Origin: Chitinimonas sp036961565
GTDB lineage: Bacteria; Pseudomonadota; Gammaproteobacteria; Burkholderiales; Chitinimonadaceae
DNA: 64,000 nucleotides
Reading direction: 5' to 3'
NCBI RefSeq assembly: GCF_036961565.1
Contig: NZ_JBAMDD010000007.1
Location: 124,001-188,000 of the forward strand
Shown piece after piece: positions 24,056 through 31,741 of the stretch (positions within the stretch are counted from its first letter, which is position 1; the number at the start of each line of letters is the position of its first letter). A program made the position numbers and the translations under genes. The notes under the pieces were generated by a model that saw only the letters and a program-made list of their open reading frames with translations, was not told the DNA's origin and searched no databases.

Positions 24056-24314
24056 TCCCAGTATCCGCCCAGACCAGGCCTGCTGTGGCTTGCTTCCCCT
24101 ACTCTGCTTGGCAGCCTGGGCACGCCCGGAAGTTCACTGCCTCCAAGCCGCAACTGGTCTCGACGTCGCCGACAAGCTGGAAGTACTTCACGGTGCTGAC
24201 CGGCTAGCAATCAAAAACCCAATAACTGGAAACGAAACGTGCCACTCCTCCAGACCGCTGCCACTGCGATGGTAATGGCCGGTTCACAACACCAGAGGAG
24301 CTTGGAAAGCGCCC

Positions 24315-25082
24315 CTAGGCCTGCAGGCCACCATCCACCACCAGACCGTGGCCCACGACATAAGACGATTCCGGTGAGCTTAGCCACAGGATAGCGTTGG
24401 CGATTTCCGCGGCCTGGGCCAGCCTGCCTATGGGGATTGCCTGGGCCAGCTGCGCTTGGTGCGCCAGCAGCGCTGTGGGGTCGAGGTGGGCGGTACGGCG
24501 GCTGCGGCGTGGCGTTTCGGTGGCGCCTGGGCAGACGGCGTTAATGCGTATGCCGCGTGAGATGTACTCCTTGGCGGTGGAGCGGGTAAGGCCAATGACA
24601 GCGTGCTTGCCAGCGCTATACATGGCTGCAGTGGGCGCGCCGGACAAGCCATTGATGGAAGAGACATTAACGATAGTGCCACCGCCCAGGCGGAGCATGG
24701 CCTCGATCTGGTATTTCATGCAGTTGAAGACACCCAGCACGTCGGTCGAGGTACTACGGTGGGCCTCGTCGAATGCCATTTCGTGGGTGGCCATGGCTTG
24801 CGTGTCGCAGGCGGCACTGTTGACGGCACAGTCCAGCTTGCCAAAACGGTCGAGGGTAAAGGCGACGAGCGCTGCGACCGAGAGTGGGTCAGTGACATCG
24901 CAGGCGTGATAAGCGACTTCGCCCTGCGTGCGCAGCGTCGATACTGCTGCCTCGCCCTGCTCGCGATTGCGTGCCGCCACGACCACCGAAGCGCCCCTGG
25001 CGATGAAGGCCTGTGCCGCTGCCAAGCCTATGCCTGTGGTGCCGCCTGTAATCAGCGCTACGCTGCCTTGTAGACTATGCAT
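24315..25082 (-). CDS. SDR-family NAD(P)-dependent oxidoreductase
   Basis: Classical short-chain dehydrogenase of 255 residues: cofactor motif TGGTTGIG (12-19), CDVTDP, the NxAA motif as NSAACD, catalytic S141/S142, Y155 and K159 in YSAGK, and NAVCPGATETP. The N-terminal ARNR context suggests NADP preference. The substrate is unknown. A single gene; the ATPase gene on the same strand starts further upstream. Confidence 0.93.
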   Translation of the reverse strand: MHSLQGSVALITGGTTGIGLAAAQAFIARGASVVVAARNREQGEAAVSTLRTQGEVAYHACDVTDPLSVAALVAFTLDRFGKLDCAVNSAACDTQAMATHEMAFDEAHRSTSTDVLGVFNCMKYQIEAMLRLGGGTIVNVSSINGLSGAPTAAMYSAGKHAVIGLTRSTAKEYISRGIRINAVCPGATETPRRSRRTAHLDPTALLAHQAQLAQAIPIGRLAQAAEIANAILWLSSPESSYVVGHGLVVDGGLQA

Positions 25083-25192
25083 GGGGGTTTCCGGCCGAAA
25101 GATGAAAGGGATCCTAACCCGCTGCAGATCGATGGTGGCAGTGCCAGCGGTCTAGTACGGTCCGCTACGAGGTGGCCCGGCGCGCAGGCCGG

Positions 25193-26347
25193 TCAGGCTC
25201 GGCCACTTAAGCGCAGCCAGGCTACCCAGGCTTGGTCTTCTATCTCGTACGCACCGCGTGACTCCTTCCAGATGATATCGCGCTCGCGCAGCGCATCGAT
25301 GGCGTTCTGGACCGTGGCGGTGCTCAGCGGCACGGTGTCGGGCAGCAGGGCCTTGTAAGCGCTCATTGAGGCTTCGCCAAAGGGGGAGAACTGCCCTTCC
25401 TTGCTGGCCATGACGCGCACCACGGCCTGCTGCAGCGGTGTCAGCGATTCGAAGTCGCTCTTGACCTCCTGCCATACCCGGTCTTGCACCAGGTAGGCAT
25501 CTGCCCTTAACCGCATACTGAGATTGGGCGATTCCTGCGCCAGGGCAATGTCGGCCACCAGGCTGCGCAGCAGTTCGGGGCGATTGCCCACCATCTCGAA
25601 GGCCTCGAACACGGCGACCGGGTCGAGCTGGTTATCGGCCGCCAGTGCGCGGTTGACGCTGGTGGTGTATTCGTCAGTGAACTCACGCCCCAGCAAGGGG
25701 AATGGCGTCACACGGGAGCCATAGAACGGCATCTTGGCGCTCATCACCAGATGGGCCAGCTTGTCGCGGCTGGAACCGGTGAACACCAGCATCAGGTCTG
25801 GGGCATCGCCAGAGCGGTTCATGGCATCGCGGGCGGCCTTGAGCGCATACATGGCTTGCAGGCCGCTGGGGGTCGTCAGGGCATGCTGGGCTTCATCCAC
25901 CACCAGCATGACAGGGCGCTTGGCGATGCCATGCAGCAGCTCCAATGCTTGGTGCAGGGTCACTCCAGCGGGTAGGCCAGGGACGGTCAGATCCAGCGAG
26001 AGGGAGCCGGCAATCGTGATCTTAGACAGGCCTATGGCCTTGGCCGCTTTGCTGACCAGACCATGGAACTCGGCGATCTTCTGCTTGATGGCATCGGCAA
26101 TCAGTTCAGCCGGATCGCTGGCCCTATCCGACCACAGGTCTACGTATACGGTGGCCCAGCCACGCGCCTCGGCGGTGGGGATAAGATCCTCACGCAGAAA
26201 GGTGGATTTGCCCACACGGCGCTGTGCCGCCAGGAACAAGCCTGAGCGCGCATCAAGCAGCCCCTCCCCCGATAGGGCTTCACAAAAGCCCACGGCCAGG
26301 CTGGGTCGTCTGAAGGTATATCTTGCAGACGCAGCAGAGACAGACAC
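25193..26347 (-). CDS. AAA/STAND-like ATPase with C-terminal winged helix
   Basis: The 384-residue protein has a P-loop AQRRVGKST (residues 41-49, first Gly replaced by Ala), Walker B VMLVVDEAQ with D151/E152, a sensor-like LVFTGSSRDKL and a C-terminal winged-helix-like segment (LTPLQQAVVRVMASKEGQFS). Proteins of this design (archaeal-type ATPases) occur as regulators or defence ATPases. No partner gene is adjacent. GATAAAT-type repeats lie just upstream of its start. Function unknown. Confidence 0.8.
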   Translation of the reverse strand: MSVSAASARYTFRRPSLAVGFCEALSGEGLLDARSGLFLAAQRRVGKSTFLREDLIPTAEARGWATVYVDLWSDRASDPAELIADAIKQKIAEFHGLVSKAAKAIGLSKITIAGSLSLDLTVPGLPAGVTLHQALELLHGIAKRPVMLVVDEAQHALTTPSGLQAMYALKAARDAMNRSGDAPDLMLVFTGSSRDKLAHLVMSAKMPFYGSRVTPFPLLGREFTDEYTTSVNRALAADNQLDPVAVFEAFEMVGNRPELLRSLVADIALAQESPNLSMRLRADAYLVQDRVWQEVKSDFESLTPLQQAVVRVMASKEGQFSPFGEASMSAYKALLPDTVPLSTATVQNAIDALRERDIIWKESRGAYEIEDQAWVAWLRLSGRA

Positions 26348-26380
26348 GGTTTACTCCATCCATCAGCGTTTATCTGGAAT

Positions 26381-26431
26381 TATTCTATCAAGATAAATTA
26401 TCAACACAAGATAAATATCGATAAATACCGA
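26381..26431. promoter_or_regulatory. Repeated GATAAAT elements upstream of the ATPase
   Basis: AAGATAAATTATC, CAAGATAAATATC and CGATAAATACC succeed each other within 45 bp, about 40-80 bp before the ATPase start on its minus-strand promoter side. They look like operator repeats in an AT-rich promoter. The regulator is unknown. Confidence 0.5.
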
Positions 26432-26499
26432 TGACTGGTATCGATATCCTGCCCGCCACAGCTCAGCACCCGCAGGCGGGCAGCGCGTACACCGCCGCC

Positions 26500-27381
26500 C
26501 TATTGCACGGGCAGGAAGATATCGGTGATGGCCTCATGCTCTGCCACATCAGGAAAGAAGCGGACGCGCTGGCAATACAGCGGAAAATCCCGCAGCGTCT
26601 CACCGCTCTGCGGCAGCCATGCGGCGTAGAGGTGACGCACGCTGGCAGCCAGGGTGTCGTCAGAGCCGATATGCCGCAATACCGCGCAGCGGCCTGCTGG
26701 CAAGATGATTTCAAACAAGCCCTCGCCATTGCCCGCGACTGATACCTCGGTGGCGACACCGATATCCATGCGGAAGTCGGCAGGTGGCGTTTCTGCAGGG
26801 TCGCTATAGAGCAAGTTGAAAGTGGCGTGACGATGTGGCGGCAACTGCATGCGCTTGCGCCAGGCTATAAAACGCCGCACGGTATTACCGATCAGGGCGG
26901 GATGCCCCTGGTGCGCCATGGCAACCAAGCGTGTTGCCGGGAATTCGATCAAACGGATGGCTTCTTGCGATATCGTATGCTGCATATGTCTGGCCTCCAA
27001 TGCCAGTAAGGGGTGGTAGGCCTCTTGCCATGCCCACCATTGCGGCAAGCGCCGGAAGCCCGACGGGGTCTGGCCCAGGCAACGCTTGAACGCTCGCGAG
27101 AATGCCTCGGGGCTATCGTAACCATTGGCTAGGGCGATGTCGGTAATGGGCTGCTCCAGCCGAAAAGCCAGCTGAAACGCCGCCCGCTTCATGCGCCGGA
27201 GCTGGATGTAGCGATAGACGCCTATACCCAGCAGGGCCGAGAACTGCCGGTGGAAATGGTATTTAGATAAGGCCGCCACCTCGCTCAGGTGCGCCGCCGT
27301 CAATTCATCCGCCAGATGCGTATCAATATGTCGCAGTACCTTGCGCAGCCTTGTGTAGTACGCCGCCGTCCTTGCCGCCAT
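26500..27381 (-). CDS. AraC-family regulator with GyrI-like effector domain
   Basis: I place the start at the ATG 27381 (MAARTAAYYTRLRKVLRHID). The frame stays open another 33 codons upstream, but that part lies mostly inside the palindromic repeat at 27396. Residues 1-105 hold two AraC helix-turn-helix units (AHLSEVAALSKYHFHRQFSA, ITDIALANGYDSPEAFSRAF). Residues 140-293 are a GyrI/Rob-like ligand-binding domain (FPATRLVAMAHQGHPALIGN, GLFEIILPAGRCAVLRHIGS). Rob/SoxS-type regulators of this layout respond to small molecules. No obvious target gene is adjacent. Confidence 0.9.
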   Translation of the reverse strand: MAARTAAYYTRLRKVLRHIDTHLADELTAAHLSEVAALSKYHFHRQFSALLGIGVYRYIQLRRMKRAAFQLAFRLEQPITDIALANGYDSPEAFSRAFKRCLGQTPSGFRRLPQWWAWQEAYHPLLALEARHMQHTISQEAIRLIEFPATRLVAMAHQGHPALIGNTVRRFIAWRKRMQLPPHRHATFNLLYSDPAETPPADFRMDIGVATEVSVAGNGEGLFEIILPAGRCAVLRHIGSDDTLAASVRHLYAAWLPQSGETLRDFPLYCQRVRFFPDVAEHEAITDIFLPVQ

Positions 27382-27395
27382 GTCGCTTATCCTGT

Positions 27396-27524
27396 TTAGA
27401 ACCACTAACAAAACCCTTCTGGCTTTGTTGTGCGGGCTTGCCGTACCCACGTACTGTCTGCTGCGCGCCTGCGCACGCACGCCTAACCAGAACCGCTACG
27501 CCGGGGTTTGTTAGCGGCGCTTAA
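27396..27524 (+). repeat. Dispersed imperfect palindromic repeat, copy 2
   Basis: Homologous to 871-990. The left end TTTAGAACCACTAACAAAAC and the reverse complement of the right end (TTAAGCGCCGCTAACAAACC) match, making 20-bp-scale terminal inverted repeats. The middle has CTTGCCGTACCCACGTACTG. It ends 15 bp upstream of the AraC-type start codon. Confidence 0.75.
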
Positions 27525-27901
27525 CCACACGCAGCATACCTACCCTGGAGCTGGCTGGCCTTGCAGAAGTTGCTCAAGACCGCCTTCCCGCTGACCAATG
27601 CGGCATCAGCAGCTATCGGCTGCATTGCACGGTGCCAACGGGGCTTTGCATCCCCAAACGGGCTGCAAAGAGCCTGTACACGATTTTTTCGCCCCGGCGT
27701 TCCGGGCAATGCCCGGAGCCCAAACGGGAACCCTGTCTGGAACCCGAACCGGAACCCGGGCGCGAAGGGCCGGATCGGAAAGCGGTCATGCACTGCGCTG
27801 GACTCCCGGCTAATAACCCCTTATTGCCTGCGTCACCCGCCTTGTTTCCGGTCCGGCGCCAGGGTGAAAAAATTGCGAACAGGCTCTAAGATAAGAAGAC
27901 G
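27525..27901. other. Intergenic region upstream of cheR
   Basis: It lies between divergent genes. A run of GGAACCC-like repeats (27728-27760) is the only unusual feature. No gene supported. Confidence 0.4.
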
Positions 27902-28771
27902 ATGAAAGATACCCGCACCAGCCCTCCGCCCTTTGTCATACCGGCCATGAGCACCCCCGCCGTGCGGGAGTTCAAGTTCACCCAGCAGGATTTTGATCGG
28001 GTGAAGAAATTGATATACGACTATGCCGGCATCGCCCTTAACGACAGCAAGCACGACATGGTTTATGGTCGCCTGGCCAAGCGCTTGCGGGCGCATGGCT
28101 TTGGCACCTTTCAGGAGTACCTGGTACTACTGGAGAAAGGCGACGAGGCCGAGTGGGAAGCGTTCATCAATTCGCTGACTACCAACCTCACCTCCTTCTT
28201 TCGCGAGACCCATCACTTCCCTGTACTACTGGACCACCTCAAGGCCAACCGTGGTGTTGGCACCCAGCATATCTGGTGCTCTGCCGCCTCTACCGGCGAA
28301 GAACCCTGGTCACTGGCCATCACTGCAGCCGAAGCCTTTGATAGCCTCAGGCCACCAGTCAAGATCATTGCCACCGATCTGGACACCAGCGTGCTCAAGA
28401 TTGCCCAGGCGGGCGTGTATAGCGCAGACAAGGTAGACAAACTGACACCACAGCAACTGGGTCGGTTCTTCAACAAGCGGGCCGACGGCCATTACGAAAT
28501 CAAGGCCGAGCTGCGCGAGATGATGACTTTTCGCCGGCAGAACCTGATTGACCCGCTCTGGTCAGTGCGCGGCCCATTCGATGCCATGTTCTGCCGTAAC
28601 GTGATGATCTATTTCGACCGTGCCACCCAGCTCAAGATACTGGAACGATTCGCCCCCCTGCTCAGGCCCAATGGCCTGCTGTTTGTAGGCCATTCGGAAA
28701 ACCTCTATCACGCTGCCCATCTGTTCAAGCTGCGCGGCAAGACGGTGTACGAGCTGGAGAAAACCCGCTAG
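27902..28771 (+). CDS. cheR: Chemotaxis protein methyltransferase CheR
   Basis: Methylates glutamates of chemoreceptors using S-adenosylmethionine. The 289-residue product has the CheR N-terminal helical domain (FKFTQQDFDRVKKLIYDYAG), then NLTSFFRETHHF, the SAM site SAASTGEEPWSLAI, KIIATDLDTSVLKIAQAGVY, DAMFCRNVMIYFD and LLFVGHSENLY. An in-frame ATG at 27947 (MSTPAVREF) may be the true start because the first 15 residues are proline-rich and not conserved. No other chemotaxis genes are in the window, so the gene is isolated from the che cluster. Confidence 0.95.
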   Translation: MKDTRTSPPPFVIPAMSTPAVREFKFTQQDFDRVKKLIYDYAGIALNDSKHDMVYGRLAKRLRAHGFGTFQEYLVLLEKGDEAEWEAFINSLTTNLTSFFRETHHFPVLLDHLKANRGVGTQHIWCSAASTGEEPWSLAITAAEAFDSLRPPVKIIATDLDTSVLKIAQAGVYSADKVDKLTPQQLGRFFNKRADGHYEIKAELREMMTFRRQNLIDPLWSVRGPFDAMFCRNVMIYFDRATQLKILERFAPLLRPNGLLFVGHSENLYHAAHLFKLRGKTVYELEKTR

Positions 28772-28784
28772 CCGCCAGACAAAA

Positions 28785-28813
28785 AAAGCGCCCTGCAAAA
28801 CAGGGCGCTCTTC
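28785..28813. terminator. Bidirectional terminator between cheR and ppiD
   Basis: AGCGCCCTG, loop CAAAA, CAGGGCGCT form a perfect 9-bp stem. An A-run precedes it (a T-run for the minus-strand ppiD transcript) and CTTCTT follows for cheR. The genes are convergent. Confidence 0.85.
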
Positions 28814-28835
28814 TTGGTAAGCACGACCAGCGTGC

Positions 28836-30641
28836 TTACTTGGTCTGGGCAATCTCTACCTTCTGCTTCTTACGCAGTTCGGCGATATAAGCCTCTACCG
28901 TCTGGCGACCGGTCACCTGCTCCAGCGAACCCACCAGGTTCTGGCGCATGGCCGGGTCCATAGGCGCGGCGGTGGCTGCGCTCACCTTGAAGACGATATA
29001 GCTGTCCTTGTTCTCCACACCCGCATAGCCAGGCAGCTTGGCGGCAAAGATGGCATTGATGGCGGGCTTGTCCAGGCCTTCGCTACGCAGGCGGCTGATG
29101 GGGCGCGAAGGCGTCCATTCCAGTGCAACCGGCGTGCCTGCCTGCAACGCTGCCAGGGTCTTCTTGCCTTCTGCCTGTGCCAGCTTGACAGCCTTCTCGC
29201 GCTTGAGCAGATCGCTGATCTTGCCAGCCACTTCAGCCAGCGGGGGGATACGCGCCTTTTCATGGGCGGCCACACGAGCCACCAGCAGCGTACCCTTGCT
29301 CACTTCAATCGCGTCGGAATTGTGCTTCTTGTTCAGCACATCATCGCCAAACACGGCTTCACGAACCTTGTCATTCAGCATCGGGTCGGCACTGGCCTCT
29401 CGGCTCACCCAGTCGCTCTGCACCAGGGGCAGCTTATAGGCATCCACCAGGGGCTGCAGGCTGTTGGCCTGCTGGTACGCCATGTCTGTGAACTTCTCGG
29501 TTTCTGCATCAAAACGCTTCTGGGCCAGCTCGGCGCGCAGCGACTGCTCGATACCGGGCTTGAGCTCTTCGAAGCTCTTGCTGCGCACATCCTGCAGTTG
29601 CAGTATGTGATAGCCGTATTCAGTCTCGACCACGCCGCTCAGTTCGCCCTTGGCCAGCTTGAATGCGGCATCATCAAAAGCCTTTACCATCACGCCCTTG
29701 CGGTTGTAGCCCAGATCACCACCCTGCACGGCCGAACCCGGGTCTTCCGAATTCTGCTTGGCCAGGTCGGGAAAGCGTGCCGGATTCTGCTTCAGCTCAG
29801 CCAGGAGCTTCTCGGCCTTTTGCTTGGCAGCCGCCTTGGCGTCCTTGCTGGCTGCAGCATCGGCCTTGATCAAGATATGGCGAACCTGGCGCTCTTCCTG
29901 AGCAAGTTCAGCCTTGTTCTTCTCGAAGTGCTCCTGCAACTGTTGCGGTGTCACCACCGTGGTCGGCAGCAAGGCATCGCGCGAGAACACTACATAAGAC
30001 AGCTTTACCCGCTCCGGCAGGCGGTAATCCGCTTGATGGCTGTCGTAGTATTGCTTGACCTCAGCGTCGCTCACCACAGCCTGAGGCATGAACTTGTCTG
30101 CGCCAAACACCAGTGCCGTCACTTCGCGTGGCTGGGTCACCGCAGTAACCAGGCGTTCTGCAGCCAGGCGCGAGCCAAAGCCGCTGGAGCCCAGGCTGTC
30201 CACCAGCGTCTGCATCCGCATGTCTTCGCCCAACAGCTGCTCGAACTGGGCCACGGTCATATTGCGGCTGGCGAGCATGCTCTTGTAGCGCTCAATGCTG
30301 AACTTGCCGTCTTCACCCTTGAAGGCGTCGATCTTGCCGATCTGCTCGCGCAGTTGCGCATCCGCAGCCAACACGTTCAGTTCCTTGGCCTGGTTCATCA
30401 TCAACTGGCGCTGTACCAATTGTTCGACCATCTTGGGCTTTTCAGCCTCGGGCACTTGCTGCCCGCCTGCCAATGTCTGCAGATCGCGCTCCGTGACCTC
30501 CACCCCATCAACCTTGGCCAGGGTGCCGGCACCGCCATCCCCCATCAAGGTGGCAGAGCCGCCGGTCATCATCAAGCCAAGAATCACCAGGCCAAAGGCC
30601 ACACCCACGAACCCACGGTGCTTTTGTACGAACTCGAACAT
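28836..30641 (-). CDS. ppiD: Periplasmic chaperone / peptidyl-prolyl isomerase PpiD
   Basis: Inner-membrane-anchored chaperone that assists outer-membrane protein release from Sec. I use the ATG at 30641 (MFEFVQKHRGFVGVAFGLVI), preceded by GGAGATG, rather than the upstream ATG of the longer frame. Residues about 12-32 are the single membrane segment, then a SurA_N-like region (TERDLQTLAGGQQVPEAEKP), a parvulin domain near 265-360 (QVRHILIKADA, PARFPDLAKQNSEDPGSAVQ, GGDLGYNRKGVMV, VVETEYGYHILQL) and a long helical tail. The 601-residue length is normal. It follows hupB and two tRNAs, the classic order. Confidence 0.95.
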   Translation of the reverse strand: MFEFVQKHRGFVGVAFGLVILGLMMTGGSATLMGDGGAGTLAKVDGVEVTERDLQTLAGGQQVPEAEKPKMVEQLVQRQLMMNQAKELNVLAADAQLREQIGKIDAFKGEDGKFSIERYKSMLASRNMTVAQFEQLLGEDMRMQTLVDSLGSSGFGSRLAAERLVTAVTQPREVTALVFGADKFMPQAVVSDAEVKQYYDSHQADYRLPERVKLSYVVFSRDALLPTTVVTPQQLQEHFEKNKAELAQEERQVRHILIKADAAASKDAKAAAKQKAEKLLAELKQNPARFPDLAKQNSEDPGSAVQGGDLGYNRKGVMVKAFDDAAFKLAKGELSGVVETEYGYHILQLQDVRSKSFEELKPGIEQSLRAELAQKRFDAETEKFTDMAYQQANSLQPLVDAYKLPLVQSDWVSREASADPMLNDKVREAVFGDDVLNKKHNSDAIEVSKGTLLVARVAAHEKARIPPLAEVAGKISDLLKREKAVKLAQAEGKKTLAALQAGTPVALEWTPSRPISRLRSEGLDKPAINAIFAAKLPGYAGVENKDSYIVFKVSAATAAPMDPAMRQNLVGSLEQVTGRQTVEAYIAELRKKQKVEIAQTK

Positions 30642-30727
30642 CGGTAGACATCTCCACACCCGGCTAGGGCGATGGTTCAATGACAGGCAATAAAAAAGGG
30701 CGAACTTGCGTTCACCCTTTTTTGATT

Positions 30728-30804
30728 TGGCGGAGCGGACGGGACTCGAACCCGCGACCCCCGGCGTGACAGGCCGGTATTCTAACCAACTGAACTACCG
30801 CTCC
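30728..30804 (-). tRNA. tRNA-Asp (anticodon GUC)
   Basis: On the minus strand the acceptor GGAGCGG pairs with CCGCTCC, the anticodon arm is CCGGCCTGTCACGCCGG with anticodon GTC, the T-arm is GGGTTCGAGTCCC, and CCA is encoded. It lies between ppiD and tRNA-Val. Confidence 0.96.
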
Positions 30805-30867
30805 AAGTTCCACTTGGCCAAGTCAGTCAGTAAAAAGCGCTGCTTGAATCAACCAAAGGCAAAAAAC

Positions 30868-30943
30868 TGGTGGGTGGTGACGGGGTCGAACCGCCGACAT
30901 TCTGCGTGTAAGGCAGACGCTCTACCAACTGAGCTAACCACCC
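30868..30943 (-). tRNA. tRNA-Val (anticodon UAC)
   Basis: On the minus strand the acceptor GGGTGGT pairs with ACCACCC, D-arm TTAGCTCAGTTGGTAGAGC, anticodon loop CTTACAC with anticodon TAC, T-arm GGCGGTTCGACCCCGTC and encoded CCA. It precedes tRNA-Asp in the same direction, downstream of hupB. Confidence 0.96.
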
Positions 30944-31014
30944 CTGAACCTACCAACAAACTACTCAGCAGGCCTCGTCCAAGAGAACTTCAGGGTTTGG
31001 ACTAAGTAAGCCAG

Positions 31015-31287
31015 CTATTGTACGGAATCTTTTAGCGATTTACCAGCACGAAATTTAGGTTGTTTCGCTGCCTTGATTTTTATGGTCGCGCCGGTGCGCG
31101 GATTACGGCCACTGCGGGCACTGCGCTCCCCCACATAGAAGGTGCCAAAACCCACCAGTGTCACCATATCGCCGCCCTTGAGCGCAGCCGTCACCGAGGC
31201 AATGGTTGCATCCAGCGCTTTCCCTGCTGCGGCTTTGGATATCCCCGCTTCGGCCGCAATAGCGTCAATCAGTTCCGACTTATTCAC
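31015..31287 (-). CDS. hupB: DNA-binding protein HU
   Basis: Nucleoid protein of 90 residues. I set the start at the GTG 31287 (VNKSELIDAIAAEAGISKAA) with AAGGGG 7 bases upstream; the ATG-started longer frame adds 18 non-homologous residues. The HU signature GFGTFYVGERSARSGRNPRT and the arm with the conserved RNP are complete. The gene follows lon and precedes tRNA-Val, tRNA-Asp and ppiD. A candidate sigma-70 promoter lies at 31569-31598. Confidence 0.96.
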   Translation of the reverse strand: MNKSELIDAIAAEAGISKAAAGKALDATIASVTAALKGGDMVTLVGFGTFYVGERSARSGRNPRTGATIKIKAAKQPKFRAGKSLKDSVQ

Positions 31288-31568
31288 TATATGTCCCCTT
31301 TCAGTTGGTAGGATGGAGCAACAGCAATACAGGTCAAACACAGCGATAGGCGCTGAACAAGCATCAAGCTCAATGCATGGGTACTGCGCTTGGCAGAGCA
31401 GATCATTCGCGCAAAGGGCAGCGACAGCTCACGCAGCCTTACCCAACTCCCTGCCGTCGCCGCGCAAGGCATGCTTCGGAGCACTGGAAGTGCGGGGTGC
31501 GCCCCATCATGCAAGTGGCACTTCCTCACCATCGCGCAGGCATGGTCACCCGCAGGGATTCCCTAGAC
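31288..31568. other. hupB leader region
   Basis: About 280 nt between the putative promoter and the HU start. A 81-codon minus-strand frame (31287-31532) spans it and its TAG overlaps the GTG of hupB, but its composition is not protein-like. I treat it as an untranslated leader. Confidence 0.4.
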
Positions 31569-31598
31569 TTTATAGCAAGCGGATTTTTCGTGTGTCAA
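31569..31598 (-). promoter_or_regulatory. Sigma-70-type promoter, probably for hupB
   Basis: On the minus strand, TTGACA (31593-31598) and TATAAA (31569-31574) are separated by 18 bp. The -35 box is perfect and nothing else downstream on this strand precedes hupB. Confidence 0.65.
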
Positions 31599-31700
31599 GC
31601 GCAAAGCCGCGTCATTGCTGGATTTGCGGGCATCCAGGCATTATCGCCACCCAGCCAGCATCCACTGATGCAGGCAACCCCGCCGATTCCGTGCCCACAT

Positions 31701-31729
31701 AACAAAAAGGCTGCCTATACAGGCAGCCT
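31701..31729 (-). terminator. Terminator of lon
   Basis: AGGCTGCCT and AGGCAGCCT flank ATAC; on the minus strand the stem is followed by TTTTTGTT, 13 bases past the lon stop codon. Confidence 0.9.
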
Positions 31730-31741
31730 CTTGTCTCAATC

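Noticed and set aside
24090..24275. 61-codon ORF after the ParE-like toxin
   Set aside because: No ribosome site and no recognisable content.
29262..30647. 461-codon plus-strand ORF across ppiD
   Set aside because: Antisense shadow; Leu/His/Gln-rich translation typical of reversed GC-rich genes.
31287..31532. 81-codon minus-strand ORF ahead of hupB
   Set aside because: No ribosome site or recognisable content; it spans the leader between the promoter and the GTG start of hupB.
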